From Demequina globuliformis (lineage in GTDB: Bacteria > Actinomycetota > Actinomycetes > Actinomycetales > Demequinaceae): 64,000 nt of DNA. The stretch lies in the NCBI RefSeq assembly GCF_000975155.1, contig NZ_BBRG01000001.1:186001-250000 (forward strand), in the 5' to 3' direction. The translations under genes were made by a program, and so were the position numbers. The notes beneath the pieces were generated by a model. That model was not told the origin of the DNA and searched no databases. It worked only from the letters and a program-made list of their open reading frames with translations. The stretch's first letter is position 1. Every line of letters starts with the position of its first letter. Positions 43,488-51,141 of this stretch are shown here, piece after piece.

Positions 43488-45356
43488 TTGAGCACCATGC
43501 CGCGCACGCGTGAGCTCGATATGCAGGCGTACCTGGGGGAAGAGCGAGCTACAGACTCCTCGTTTGAGGAAGAGTCCTTCACCGACGAGCCCTACCCGGA
43601 CAGCCAGCCTTACCTTGCTGCCGACGCGACTCGCACCATGGAGATTGTCGAGCGCATCGAGGCTGAGGAGCACCTCGCGGCTGAGGACGGCCTCGCGAGC
43701 GCCGACGACGATGCCAGCGAAGGCACGGCGCCCGCCGCGGGAGCCGCGGGGCCAGCCTGGGCGCCAACGGTGAGCGCGGACACCGAAGACCCCGGCGACA
43801 GTGCCGAGAGCGCCGTCGAGTCCACCCGCGAACTGCCCGCGATTCACGACGCGGACCCGCTGAGCGATGAACACACGGCTCACCACGATCCGCTCGAGGC
43901 GGAACCGACCACGCTGTCTCTCCCGGTCGTCGGTGGCTCCGCCGCCGTGGTCCTGGACGAGCCGGAACCTGGCTACCGCTCCGAGGCGTCGCTGCTGGTG
44001 TCTGCCAAGCGCGCAAAGCTGGGCTTGTTCGCTCTCGCGACGGCCGCTTTTGCGACGGGCGTGAATGAAGCGTCAGTGGTCGCGCTCAGCGCTGACATCG
44101 CCGCGGGGCTGGGCATCCCGGTCGCCACGATCGGCATCCTGGCGACTGCGTTCGCTCTCACGGTGGTGCTCACGGCCATTCCCCTCACCCTGGTCACCAA
44201 GCGATGGAGCCGGCGCGTCTCGCTGACCATCGCCATGGCGGTGTGGAGCGTGGGCCTGGTGATCGCCGCGTCTTCCACGTCGCTTGGCCAACTCGCGGCC
44301 GGCCGCGTGACCTCGGGGCTGGCACACGCGCTCTTTTGGGCGATCGTGGCTCCTACAGCCGCAAGCCTCTTTGCCCCGCACCTGCGCCCCAAGACCGTCA
44401 CCGGGATCATGCTCGGGTCTGCGGCCGCCGGCGTGCTCGGCACGCCCCTGGTGACGCTGGCAGGTTCGCATCTGGGTTGGCAGGCGCCCTACATCGCGCT
44501 CGCAGCGCTGGGAATCATCCTGGCGGTGGCACTCGCATTCGTGTTGCCGTCATCCGCCACGACGTCGGGCACCTCCCACACTGTGGGTGACTTGCCCTCG
44601 CGCAGCGCGTTCTTCCGAGTCCTCACGGTCGCGTTCCTAGTCGCCATGGGAATGTCGACCACTTGGACCTACATTGTCCCGTTCTTCACCGAGGTCTCGG
44701 GCCTGTCAGCGGACATGCTGCCGCTGCTCTTCGCTCTCGGCGGCCTGCTCGCGGTCGCCGCCACCATGCTCGTTGGCAAGTTCCTGATCCGCCACGCCGT
44801 CCGCACGGTAGCCGTGGGCGCCGCAATGGTCGCGGGCGCGTGGTGCATGTTGGCGCTGGGTCAGGCCTGGTCCGCCATCGCCTTCCAGGCCATGCAGGCG
44901 GCCGGCTGGGCCGTCCTCGTGGCCGCCCTCCTTAATTGGGCGATGCGTCACACACCGTGGCGCACAGAAATGGGTGGCGGGATGTACACCACAACCGCCA
45001 ACGCCGGCGCAGCGGCGGGTCCACTGGTAGGCGCCGGGGTGGTCAGCGTGTGGGACACCACCGTGCTCCCCTACGTCTCCCTCGCCATGTACGTGGTCGC
45101 GCTTGCCGTCACCGTCACGGTGTCCAAGCGCACGCGCAAGAAGCTCAACGTGCCTCGCAGCGTGCGGGCGGCACAGACCTCGATGGTGCAGATGCAGGCG
45201 CGGCGCTCCGCGTGGGCACGCCGCCAACGCGACCTCGCCCGCGAGCGCAGGGCCGCCGGCCGCCCACGCCGCCGGGCCGCACCGAACGCTAAGAGTGAGC
45301 GCATGGCCAATCGCAGCGAACGCCCAGAGTTCACCTCCGCCACACCTATGCGCTAG
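43488..45356 (+). CDS. MFS transporter with long acidic N-terminal extension
   Basis: A 622-residue protein. Residues 1-170 are a Glu/Asp/Ala-rich, probably disordered cytoplasmic segment. About 12 membrane helices follow from about 176 to 560, of the DHA1 sugar-efflux/AraJ type (GVNEASVVALSADIAAGLGIPVATIG). The last 60 residues are strongly basic (RRSAWARRQRDLARERRAAGRPRRRA). The substrate is unknown. The start is taken as TTG 43488, 8 nt behind AAGGAG; ATG 43497 is an alternative with poorer spacing. Oppositely charged tails on one transporter are unusual. Confidence 0.78.
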   Translation: MSTMPRTRELDMQAYLGEERATDSSFEEESFTDEPYPDSQPYLAADATRTMEIVERIEAEEHLAAEDGLASADDDASEGTAPAAGAAGPAWAPTVSADTEDPGDSAESAVESTRELPAIHDADPLSDEHTAHHDPLEAEPTTLSLPVVGGSAAVVLDEPEPGYRSEASLLVSAKRAKLGLFALATAAFATGVNEASVVALSADIAAGLGIPVATIGILATAFALTVVLTAIPLTLVTKRWSRRVSLTIAMAVWSVGLVIAASSTSLGQLAAGRVTSGLAHALFWAIVAPTAASLFAPHLRPKTVTGIMLGSAAAGVLGTPLVTLAGSHLGWQAPYIALAALGIILAVALAFVLPSSATTSGTSHTVGDLPSRSAFFRVLTVAFLVAMGMSTTWTYIVPFFTEVSGLSADMLPLLFALGGLLAVAATMLVGKFLIRHAVRTVAVGAAMVAGAWCMLALGQAWSAIAFQAMQAAGWAVLVAALLNWAMRHTPWRTEMGGGMYTTTANAGAAAGPLVGAGVVSVWDTTVLPYVSLAMYVVALAVTVTVSKRTRKKLNVPRSVRAAQTSMVQMQARRSAWARRQRDLARERRAAGRPRRRAAPNAKSERMANRSERPEFTSATPMR

Positions 45357-45425
45357 GGATTTCCCGCCGCTTCCACTCGCGGCCGACGTGCTCCGGCGTG
45401 ACACTGGACGGGAAAGGAGAACACC

Positions 45426-45824
45426 ATGCTCCACAACAGCCCCGCATTCAGTAGTTTCTCGACCGACTCGGCCGCCACGGCAGCGAAGTTTTACGGCGAG
45501 GTCTTAGGCCTCGACGTCACAGCGATGGACGGCGAAGGCATGGGCGCGATGGTGCGCGTGCGGTTCACCCACGGCGCGACCGCGTTGATCTACGAGAAGG
45601 AAGACCACGCTCCGGCCACCCACACCGTGCTGATGTTCCCGGTCGACGACGCCACCGCAACAGCGCGGTGGCTGACCGAGCGTGGCGTCGCACTTGAGCG
45701 CCTCGAATGGTGCGATGACGACGGCGTGGCGCGCGATCCGTCAGGCCTCACACCGAACACGGCGTGGTTCAAGGACCCCGCCGGCAACTGGCTCAGCATC
45801 CTGGAGTCCGATGACGAGGGCTAA
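45426..45824 (+). CDS. VOC-superfamily glyoxalase-like protein
   Basis: A 132-residue single VOC domain protein: FSSFSTDSAATAAKFYGEVLGLDVT at the N-terminus and NTAWFKDPAGNWLSILE at the C-terminus, both typical. Such proteins bind metals or sequester antibiotics; the function here is unknown. AAGGAG precedes the ATG. The end overlaps the next gene by 14 bp, so the two are translated together. Confidence 0.82.
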   Translation: MLHNSPAFSSFSTDSAATAAKFYGEVLGLDVTAMDGEGMGAMVRVRFTHGATALIYEKEDHAPATHTVLMFPVDDATATARWLTERGVALERLEWCDDDGVARDPSGLTPNTAWFKDPAGNWLSILESDDEG

Positions 45825-47034
45825 ACGCCATGTGATTGCCTTCATGGGCGTGGGCGCCGCCACCCTCAGTGCCTGCGCGGGGACGCCCTCCGAGGCGCCG
45901 GCCGCCACCACCGGCGGCTCACCGGTGCCCGCAGTCTCCGCAGGAGGTGCCACAGCCGCGCCTTCGATAGCGCCACCGTCTGTGAGCACCCCCATCACCG
46001 AGCTTGACGTCGCGGGAGTGACCGACGCTGCCACGGGGCTGCCCGCCCCGTGGGACGCGGAGGTGGCGCCCGACGGCACCGTATGGGTGTCGCTGAGGGA
46101 CACAGGCGAGATCGCCCGTGTCGAAGCCGGGGAAGTCACCACGCTCGCGGGTCCGGGCGCGGATGCCCTGGCTGCCACCGTGGAGGCCGCGGGCGAGGCG
46201 GGGCTCCTTGGGCTCGCCCTCCTGCCCTCCGATCCCCGCGTTCTCTACGCCTATGTGACCCGTGCGGACGGCAACGCTGTGGTGAGAATGGCGCTGGAAG
46301 ACGACGCCCTCGGCGCACCTGTAGACGTGCTGACCGGCATCCCGAAGGCTGCGAACCATGACGGCGGACGTATCGCCTTTGGGCCCGACGGCTACCTTTA
46401 TGTGGCGACGGGAGACGCCGGCCAACCCGAACTCGCGCAGGATCCTTCCTCGCTCGCGGGGAAAGTTCTGCGGCTCCAGGCGGACGGCACGGACGCAGAC
46501 GGGGCGCCGGCGCCGGACAACCCGTGGGGGACGCTGGTGTGGTCCATGGGGCATCGCAATGTTCAGGGACTCGCATGGCTTCCTGACGGGACCATGGTCG
46601 CCTCCGAGTTTGGGCAGTCTGACGCCGACGAGCTCAACGTCATCGTTCCTGGCGCAAACTACGGGTGGCCCCACGTCGAGGGGCTCGTCGGCGCTCCGGA
46701 GGGAACCGAGTTGGGCGCCACAGTCTCGGGATTCACGTATCCGGTCGCGCAGTGGAGTCCCACGTCGACGGCGTCGCCCAGCGGCATCGCCGCCAGCGCC
46801 GCAGGCGTGTTCGTGGCCGCGCTGCGTGGCGAGGCAGTGTTCTGGGTCCCACTCGACGGTTCCGCTGCGAGCGGCTTCGCGGAGCCACAGACTCTCCTGG
46901 ACGGCGTGGGCCGGGTGCGGGACGTGTCTCATAGCGCTCGCGGGGAACTGCTGGTGCTCACGAACAACACCGACGGTCGCGGCGATCCGAACGACGGCGA
47001 CGACCGCCTGCTCCGTGTGGAGTTGACGCAGTAG
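45811..47034 (+). CDS. Glucose/sorbosone dehydrogenase-like lipoprotein
   Basis: A 407-residue predicted lipoprotein (lipobox LSAC, Cys22) with a Ser/Thr/Pro-rich linker and a six-bladed beta-propeller of the GSDH/PQQ-dependent sugar dehydrogenase family. Family blocks are PWDAEVAPDGTVWVS, EAGLLGLALLP, NHDGGRIAFGPDGYLYVATGD, GHRNVQGLAW and ANYGWPHVEG. It probably oxidises sugars outside the membrane with PQQ, though cofactor use cannot be proven. The start at ATG 45811 has GGAG 5 nt upstream and lies inside the end of the VOC gene. Confidence 0.85.
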   Translation: MTRAKRHVIAFMGVGAATLSACAGTPSEAPAATTGGSPVPAVSAGGATAAPSIAPPSVSTPITELDVAGVTDAATGLPAPWDAEVAPDGTVWVSLRDTGEIARVEAGEVTTLAGPGADALAATVEAAGEAGLLGLALLPSDPRVLYAYVTRADGNAVVRMALEDDALGAPVDVLTGIPKAANHDGGRIAFGPDGYLYVATGDAGQPELAQDPSSLAGKVLRLQADGTDADGAPAPDNPWGTLVWSMGHRNVQGLAWLPDGTMVASEFGQSDADELNVIVPGANYGWPHVEGLVGAPEGTELGATVSGFTYPVAQWSPTSTASPSGIAASAAGVFVAALRGEAVFWVPLDGSAASGFAEPQTLLDGVGRVRDVSHSARGELLVLTNNTDGRGDPNDGDDRLLRVELTQ

Positions 47035-47082
47035 GCCACCGATAGGTCCCGTAGGACGCGGAAGCCCCCTGAGGCAGCGGCG

Positions 47083-47643
47083 TCAGCCGCCTGCCGCGTC
47101 GTCTCCCCTGCACACGCGCTTTTCCGGAAGTGCAGCCACCATGAGCGCGTGGGGAGCGGTGCCATCGCGCTTGTTGAGCGCGGTGTACTTTGCGTAGACG
47201 GCGCGCAAGTCCTCGGACAGTTCCGCGCGCTCCTCAGCGGTAAGCCAGACGGAGTCGTGGCGCATCGAGTAGCGCTCGTCCTTCCACTTGTCCCCTGTGG
47301 CTGCGACCGTGTGCGCAGCGGTCGTGACGATCAGGTCGGAGAAGGTCTGCACAGCCGCGAGGAACTCGGACACCGAGCCCGAGGTGAACTCCTCTGGCGT
47401 CAAGAGCGCCTGGTCAGGCAATGCCCGGTAGGTGCGCTCCATCGCACCGCCCTTGCGCTCCTCCTTCACGATCTCGATCGCGCCGCCCTGTTCCAGCTGC
47501 TTGAGAGCGCGATAGAGAGAGGCCTGCGGGACGTCAGGAAGAATGTTTTGCAGATCACGCGCGGTGAGGTCCTCAGCGCCCAATGCGATCACCACCTGCA
47601 TGCGGACGGGGTGGAGGAGGAGTCGTGCGCGGTCGCTGGCCAT
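47083..47643 (-). CDS. HTH transcriptional regulator
   Basis: A 186-residue regulator with an N-terminal winged helix of ArsR/PadR-like type (LLHPVRMQVVIALGAEDLTARDLQ, SLYRALKQLEQGGAIEIV) and a helical C-terminal part. The target is unknown. The ATG is 6 nt from TAGCAT (47650-47655), so the mRNA is probably leaderless. It is convergent with the sugar-dehydrogenase gene across 48 bp. Confidence 0.8.
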   Translation of the reverse strand: MASDRARLLLHPVRMQVVIALGAEDLTARDLQNILPDVPQASLYRALKQLEQGGAIEIVKEERKGGAMERTYRALPDQALLTPEEFTSGSVSEFLAAVQTFSDLIVTTAAHTVAATGDKWKDERYSMRHDSVWLTAEERAELSEDLRAVYAKYTALNKRDGTAPHALMVAALPEKRVCRGDDAAGG

Positions 47644-47649
47644 TGGGCC

Positions 47650-47655
47650 ATGCTA
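47650..47655 (-). promoter_or_regulatory. -10 box of leaderless HTH-regulator transcript
   Basis: TAGCAT lies 6 nt before the ATG at 47643. Confidence 0.5.
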
Positions 47656-47746
47656 CCCGCGAAGGACCAGGTAGGTCGTGGACACGCGACAATGGCGCCA
47701 AGCCCGACAAACGGGACGAGACGGCTGAATCGTTTCGACCCGAAAC

Positions 47747-48493
47747 CTAGTCGCGACGCACAGTCTTGGTGGCGCCGCCTTGCTCGCGCGGGCGCACGAC
47801 CAGCAGGTCGATGTTCACGTGGTGAGGGCGGGTGAGGGCGTACTCGATGGTGTCGGCGACGTCATCTGCCATGAGTGGCTCAATGCCCGCATAGACCTGA
47901 TCGGCACGCTCACCGTCACCAGCGAAGCGATTGAGCGAGAACTCCTCGGTGTGCACCATGCCTGGCGCGATCTCGATCACCCGCACACCCGTACCGGTGA
48001 GTTCCAGGCGCAGCGTGCGTGTCATGGCCGCCTCGGCGTGCTTGGCCGCAACATAGCCCCCGCCATACTCATAAGGCTCGTGGCCCGCGGTCGAGGTCAC
48101 GTTGACGACGTCGCCGCGACCCGAGTCGCACAGCGCGGGCAGGAGCGCCTGCGTGACGCGGACAGTTCCGACCACGTTGAGTGCGTACTGCTGGGTCCAG
48201 GCCTCGAGGGGCGCGTCAGCGATGAGCTCCCAGCCCACGGCCCCTCCAGCGTTATTGACGAGCGCATGCACTGGCTGCTCCACGGAGTGAGCAAGCTCAT
48301 CGACGTCCGCGTCGCTCGTGATGTCCGCGACCACCACGTCACAGCCGGTCTGAGCAGCGAGCGCCTCGAGGCGCTCGGCGCGACGCGCCACTGCTGTCAC
48401 CCGCCACCCGGCGGCGATCAGCCGCTTCACGGTTGCGGCACCGATCCCAGACGAGGCTCCTGTCACCACGGCATGCAATTGAGGTGTCGTCAT
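47747..48493 (-). CDS. Short-chain dehydrogenase/reductase
   Basis: A 248-residue classical SDR. The cofactor motif TGASSGIG is at 11-18, NNAG at 80-83, and the catalytic Ser134, Tyr147 and Lys151 (GYVAAKHAE) are in place. Basic residues after the second strand (ARRAER) favour NADP(H). It resembles the YdfG/3-hydroxy-acid dehydrogenase group; the substrate is unknown. The ATG lies 6 nt from TAGGCT (48500-48505), a leaderless arrangement. Confidence 0.87.
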   Translation of the reverse strand: MTTPQLHAVVTGASSGIGAATVKRLIAAGWRVTAVARRAERLEALAAQTGCDVVVADITSDADVDELAHSVEQPVHALVNNAGGAVGWELIADAPLEAWTQQYALNVVGTVRVTQALLPALCDSGRGDVVNVTSTAGHEPYEYGGGYVAAKHAEAAMTRTLRLELTGTGVRVIEIAPGMVHTEEFSLNRFAGDGERADQVYAGIEPLMADDVADTIEYALTRPHHVNIDLLVVRPREQGGATKTVRRD

Positions 48494-48499
48494 GGTCCG

Positions 48500-48505
48500 A
48501 GCCTA
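48500..48505 (-). promoter_or_regulatory. -10 box of leaderless SDR transcript
   Basis: TAGGCT lies 6 nt before the ATG at 48493. Confidence 0.5.
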
Positions 48506-48584
48506 GTGTCCCCACGTCACTCTTCAGGAGCGTGCGCACACACTGACCGGGGCATCGGCCCACTGCCACATTTGCGGCGGCGCT

Positions 48585-49073
48585 CTACTGTGTGCGCGGC
48601 CGACGCCGTCCCAGGCCCGGAAGGAACTTTCCGGTGCGTGCTGCGTACGCGTCGTATCCCTCATACGCGCGTACCAGGTAGCGCTCTTCGACTCGCGTCT
48701 TGACCTCAAAGAACACGACGAGCGCAAACACGCTCGCCCAACACAGCACGCGCCCTGCGCTCACGGCCACCCCGGCGCACATGAGGATGAGCGCCGTGTA
48801 CATGGGGTGGCGGACCCATCGGTAGAGTCCCCGCGCCACCAGACCCACGCCGTTGGGGACCGGTGACGGCGTCAATGACCCGCCCAGGGAGCGACCCGTC
48901 CACACCACACCCACGGCGCCAGCAACGATCATCGCGAGCGCGAGCCCCAGCGATGACCACAGTTGCGGGCCTACAGGCGCCACCGCCGTCACCGCGACCG
49001 CGAGGAATGCAAGCCCCTGCACAGCGACCATCACCCAGCGGCCCTCGTTGATCACTCGTGCGAGGCGACTCAT
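48585..49073 (-). CDS. Isoprenylcysteine/phospholipid-type membrane methyltransferase
   Basis: A 162-residue membrane protein with about four helices and the ICMT/PEMT signature GLYRWVRHPMYTALIL, followed by E-x-x-L near EERYLVRAYEGYDAYAARTGKFLPGLGRR. The fold methylates isoprenoid or lipid head groups using AdoMet. It overlaps the acyltransferase gene by 4 bp and belongs to the patatin-acyltransferase-methyltransferase unit, which supports a lipid substrate. Confidence 0.83.
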   Translation of the reverse strand: MSRLARVINEGRWVMVAVQGLAFLAVAVTAVAPVGPQLWSSLGLALAMIVAGAVGVVWTGRSLGGSLTPSPVPNGVGLVARGLYRWVRHPMYTALILMCAGVAVSAGRVLCWASVFALVVFFEVKTRVEERYLVRAYEGYDAYAARTGKFLPGLGRRRPRTQ

Positions 49074-50182
49074 GAGACCTCCTCGCGGGCTTCCCGCTTG
49101 GCCGCCGCGACAGCCTCAGGAGATGTTTCCGGCTGGTTGTCGTCAATCCATGCGTCGATGCGCTCCCACCACGAGTACAGCCACTCCAGGCGGGCGTCGC
49201 GGTCGGCGGGGATGTCACCGGGTTCCGTCGCCCACCCGCGCAACACGATCTCCTTGTCGACGGGCAGCTCGCGCCACACATCACGCACGGTGCTGAGCCG
49301 CTCGAGGCCGGTATGCGCGACCATCACCACCGTTGCCTCAGGACAGGCCTCCATCGCCGCGAGCACTCCCCCGGCGTGCGGCGGCATCACATGCGGCATG
49401 GCCTCGGCACGCGCCGCGAGCTCGTCATGGCCCGCCTGTCTCAGCTGCGCAATGCGCTTGGCTCGGCGCTTGGGGGTGGCGTTGGCCCCCTCGGGAAAGA
49501 TCAGCAGCGCGTCGTCACCCTTGAGTCCAGCGGCGAGGGAAGCGATCGACGACGTGCCGCTCGGTGCGCCCTTCTTGCGGCGACCGTAGGGTGCCACAAA
49601 CCGCGTCGGGACCCTGTTGAGCAGAACATCGACGGCGGGGTCCCATTGCAATGTGTCCTTGAGAACGATCGCGGGCTCGCGCCGCAAGCGATTGATGAGG
49701 GCCTCCACGATGATGAAGGAGTCGCCCGGACCAGCGTGGCGTGACACCACGATGACGGGACGTCCTGGCGCCAGCGCATCCAGATCCGCGTCCTGGAAGG
49801 TGATGGTCAGGCGCAGGATCCGGCGCGCCGCTCGGAACAACGACTTGAGCATCACTCCGGCAAGTCTGTAGTGCTTGCGCTGGAATCGATCGCTGCGCAC
49901 CTTCCAGCCAAATCCCGAGCCCACCCATAGGAAGAACATCCACACCAGCGCCAGTGCATCCCACATCAAGTAGAGGCCGGCCATGAACAGCACGCGCAAG
50001 ATCCGTACGCGGCCAGGGAGCGCCCACGCCACCGCTCCCGCAACGATGAGCGCCAGCCACACCGCCGTAGGCGTCCACAGCAGCGCGAGCAACACGATCC
50101 CGGGCGCAATGACGCAGCGGCGTACCCACACCGGGGGCAGCCTCCACGACATGCGCCGGCGCGCGCGCGATGCCTCGCTCAT
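49070..50182 (-). CDS. PlsC-family acyltransferase
   Basis: A 370-residue protein with two or three N-terminal membrane helices (about 22-88) and a PlsC-type domain. The catalytic HxxxxD is H149-D154 (SRHAGPGD), and the substrate box FPEGANATP is at 229-237. It is probably a lysophospholipid acyltransferase. It overlaps the patatin gene upstream and the methyltransferase downstream by 4 bp each, so the three form one operon. Confidence 0.86.
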   Translation of the reverse strand: MSEASRARRRMSWRLPPVWVRRCVIAPGIVLLALLWTPTAVWLALIVAGAVAWALPGRVRILRVLFMAGLYLMWDALALVWMFFLWVGSGFGWKVRSDRFQRKHYRLAGVMLKSLFRAARRILRLTITFQDADLDALAPGRPVIVVSRHAGPGDSFIIVEALINRLRREPAIVLKDTLQWDPAVDVLLNRVPTRFVAPYGRRKKGAPSGTSSIASLAAGLKGDDALLIFPEGANATPKRRAKRIAQLRQAGHDELAARAEAMPHVMPPHAGGVLAAMEACPEATVVMVAHTGLERLSTVRDVWRELPVDKEIVLRGWATEPGDIPADRDARLEWLYSWWERIDAWIDDNQPETSPEAVAAAKREAREEVS

Positions 50183-51009
50183 GCGCCCACGCCCGCCTCG
50201 CTGAGGTACGCCGCACTCGCCTCATACGCGGCGGTGATCCTGTCCTTTGTCAGCTCCAGATTCTTGAAGGCTCCGAGTTTGCGGTCGCCCGGTTGAGGCC
50301 CTCCGTAGGGCAATACGTGGACCGTGACGCCGGCGGGCACCTCGGCCAGTTCGCGGACAAACCGGTGCCTGCGGGAAATCTCGAAGGTCACTTTGGCGAC
50401 GTCCGCTGGGTTAGCTGGGACCGTCAGCGGCTCGTCGATCCGGCCCACCTGCAATACATAGACCATGTCCGCGCCACGCCGAATCGCCTCAGCCAACGGA
50501 ATCGAATTCACCACGCCGCCATCGACATAGTGCTCTCCGTTGATGAGAGTAGGCGGCAGCGCGGCGGGAACGGAGGCGCTCGCGATCACCGCGTCAATGA
50601 GCGGTCCCGAGTCGAACCAGGTTTCCGCATTGCGCTCGATGGACGCCGCGCACACGGCGAAAGGGATCGTGAGTTCCTCGAACGTGCGCACGTCATCCAG
50701 CACCGCCTCGATGAGTTTCTTGAGCGGCACTGACGAGTTCAGGTGCGTGCGCGAGCGGGCCAGGCGGCTCAACTGCTTGGTGAACGGCTCTCCGTAAATC
50801 GTGGAGGCCGTCGGCGAACTCCACGCCGCCTCCAGCGACTTCACGACGTCCAATGACGGCTTGTGCGCCACGGCCGCACCGTTGATGGCGCCGATTGACG
50901 TGCCCACCACCACATCAGGCGTAATGCCGGCCTCGAACAGCGCACGCAGCATGCCCACCTCGACGGCGCCTCGCACCCCGCCGCCTCCCAGAACAAAACC
51001 GACTGTCAT
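50179..51009 (-). CDS. Patatin-like phospholipase
   Basis: A 276-residue patatin. The oxyanion loop GGGGVRG is at 8-14, the nucleophile Ser38 in GTSIG, and the catalytic Asp163 in DGG. There is no signal peptide. It probably releases fatty acids from lipids, which the neighbouring acyltransferase could reuse. The start is ATG 51009, where homology begins; the frame is open further upstream without homology. The 132-bp gap to the giant gene shows no strong terminator. Confidence 0.88.
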   Translation of the reverse strand: MTVGFVLGGGGVRGAVEVGMLRALFEAGITPDVVVGTSIGAINGAAVAHKPSLDVVKSLEAAWSSPTASTIYGEPFTKQLSRLARSRTHLNSSVPLKKLIEAVLDDVRTFEELTIPFAVCAASIERNAETWFDSGPLIDAVIASASVPAALPPTLINGEHYVDGGVVNSIPLAEAIRRGADMVYVLQVGRIDEPLTVPANPADVAKVTFEISRRHRFVRELAEVPAGVTVHVLPYGGPQPGDRKLGAFKNLELTKDRITAAYEASAAYLSEAGVGA

Positions 51010-51141
51010 GCCACTGATACTGTCACGAGACGTGATGCCCGCGCAGGCGCCGCCAAAGACCGCTCCGCGCGAGCCGTGCGTCACCCAAGGCACGCTCTCG
51101 CAGGGGCGACCGGGCCAATCGCACGCCGGACGTCACGAGCG

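Noticed and set aside
42992-43582. Open frame of 196 codons upstream of ileS on the minus strand
   Set aside because: It runs through the T-box riboswitch and its promoter, has no homology, and the RNA structure explains the sequence.
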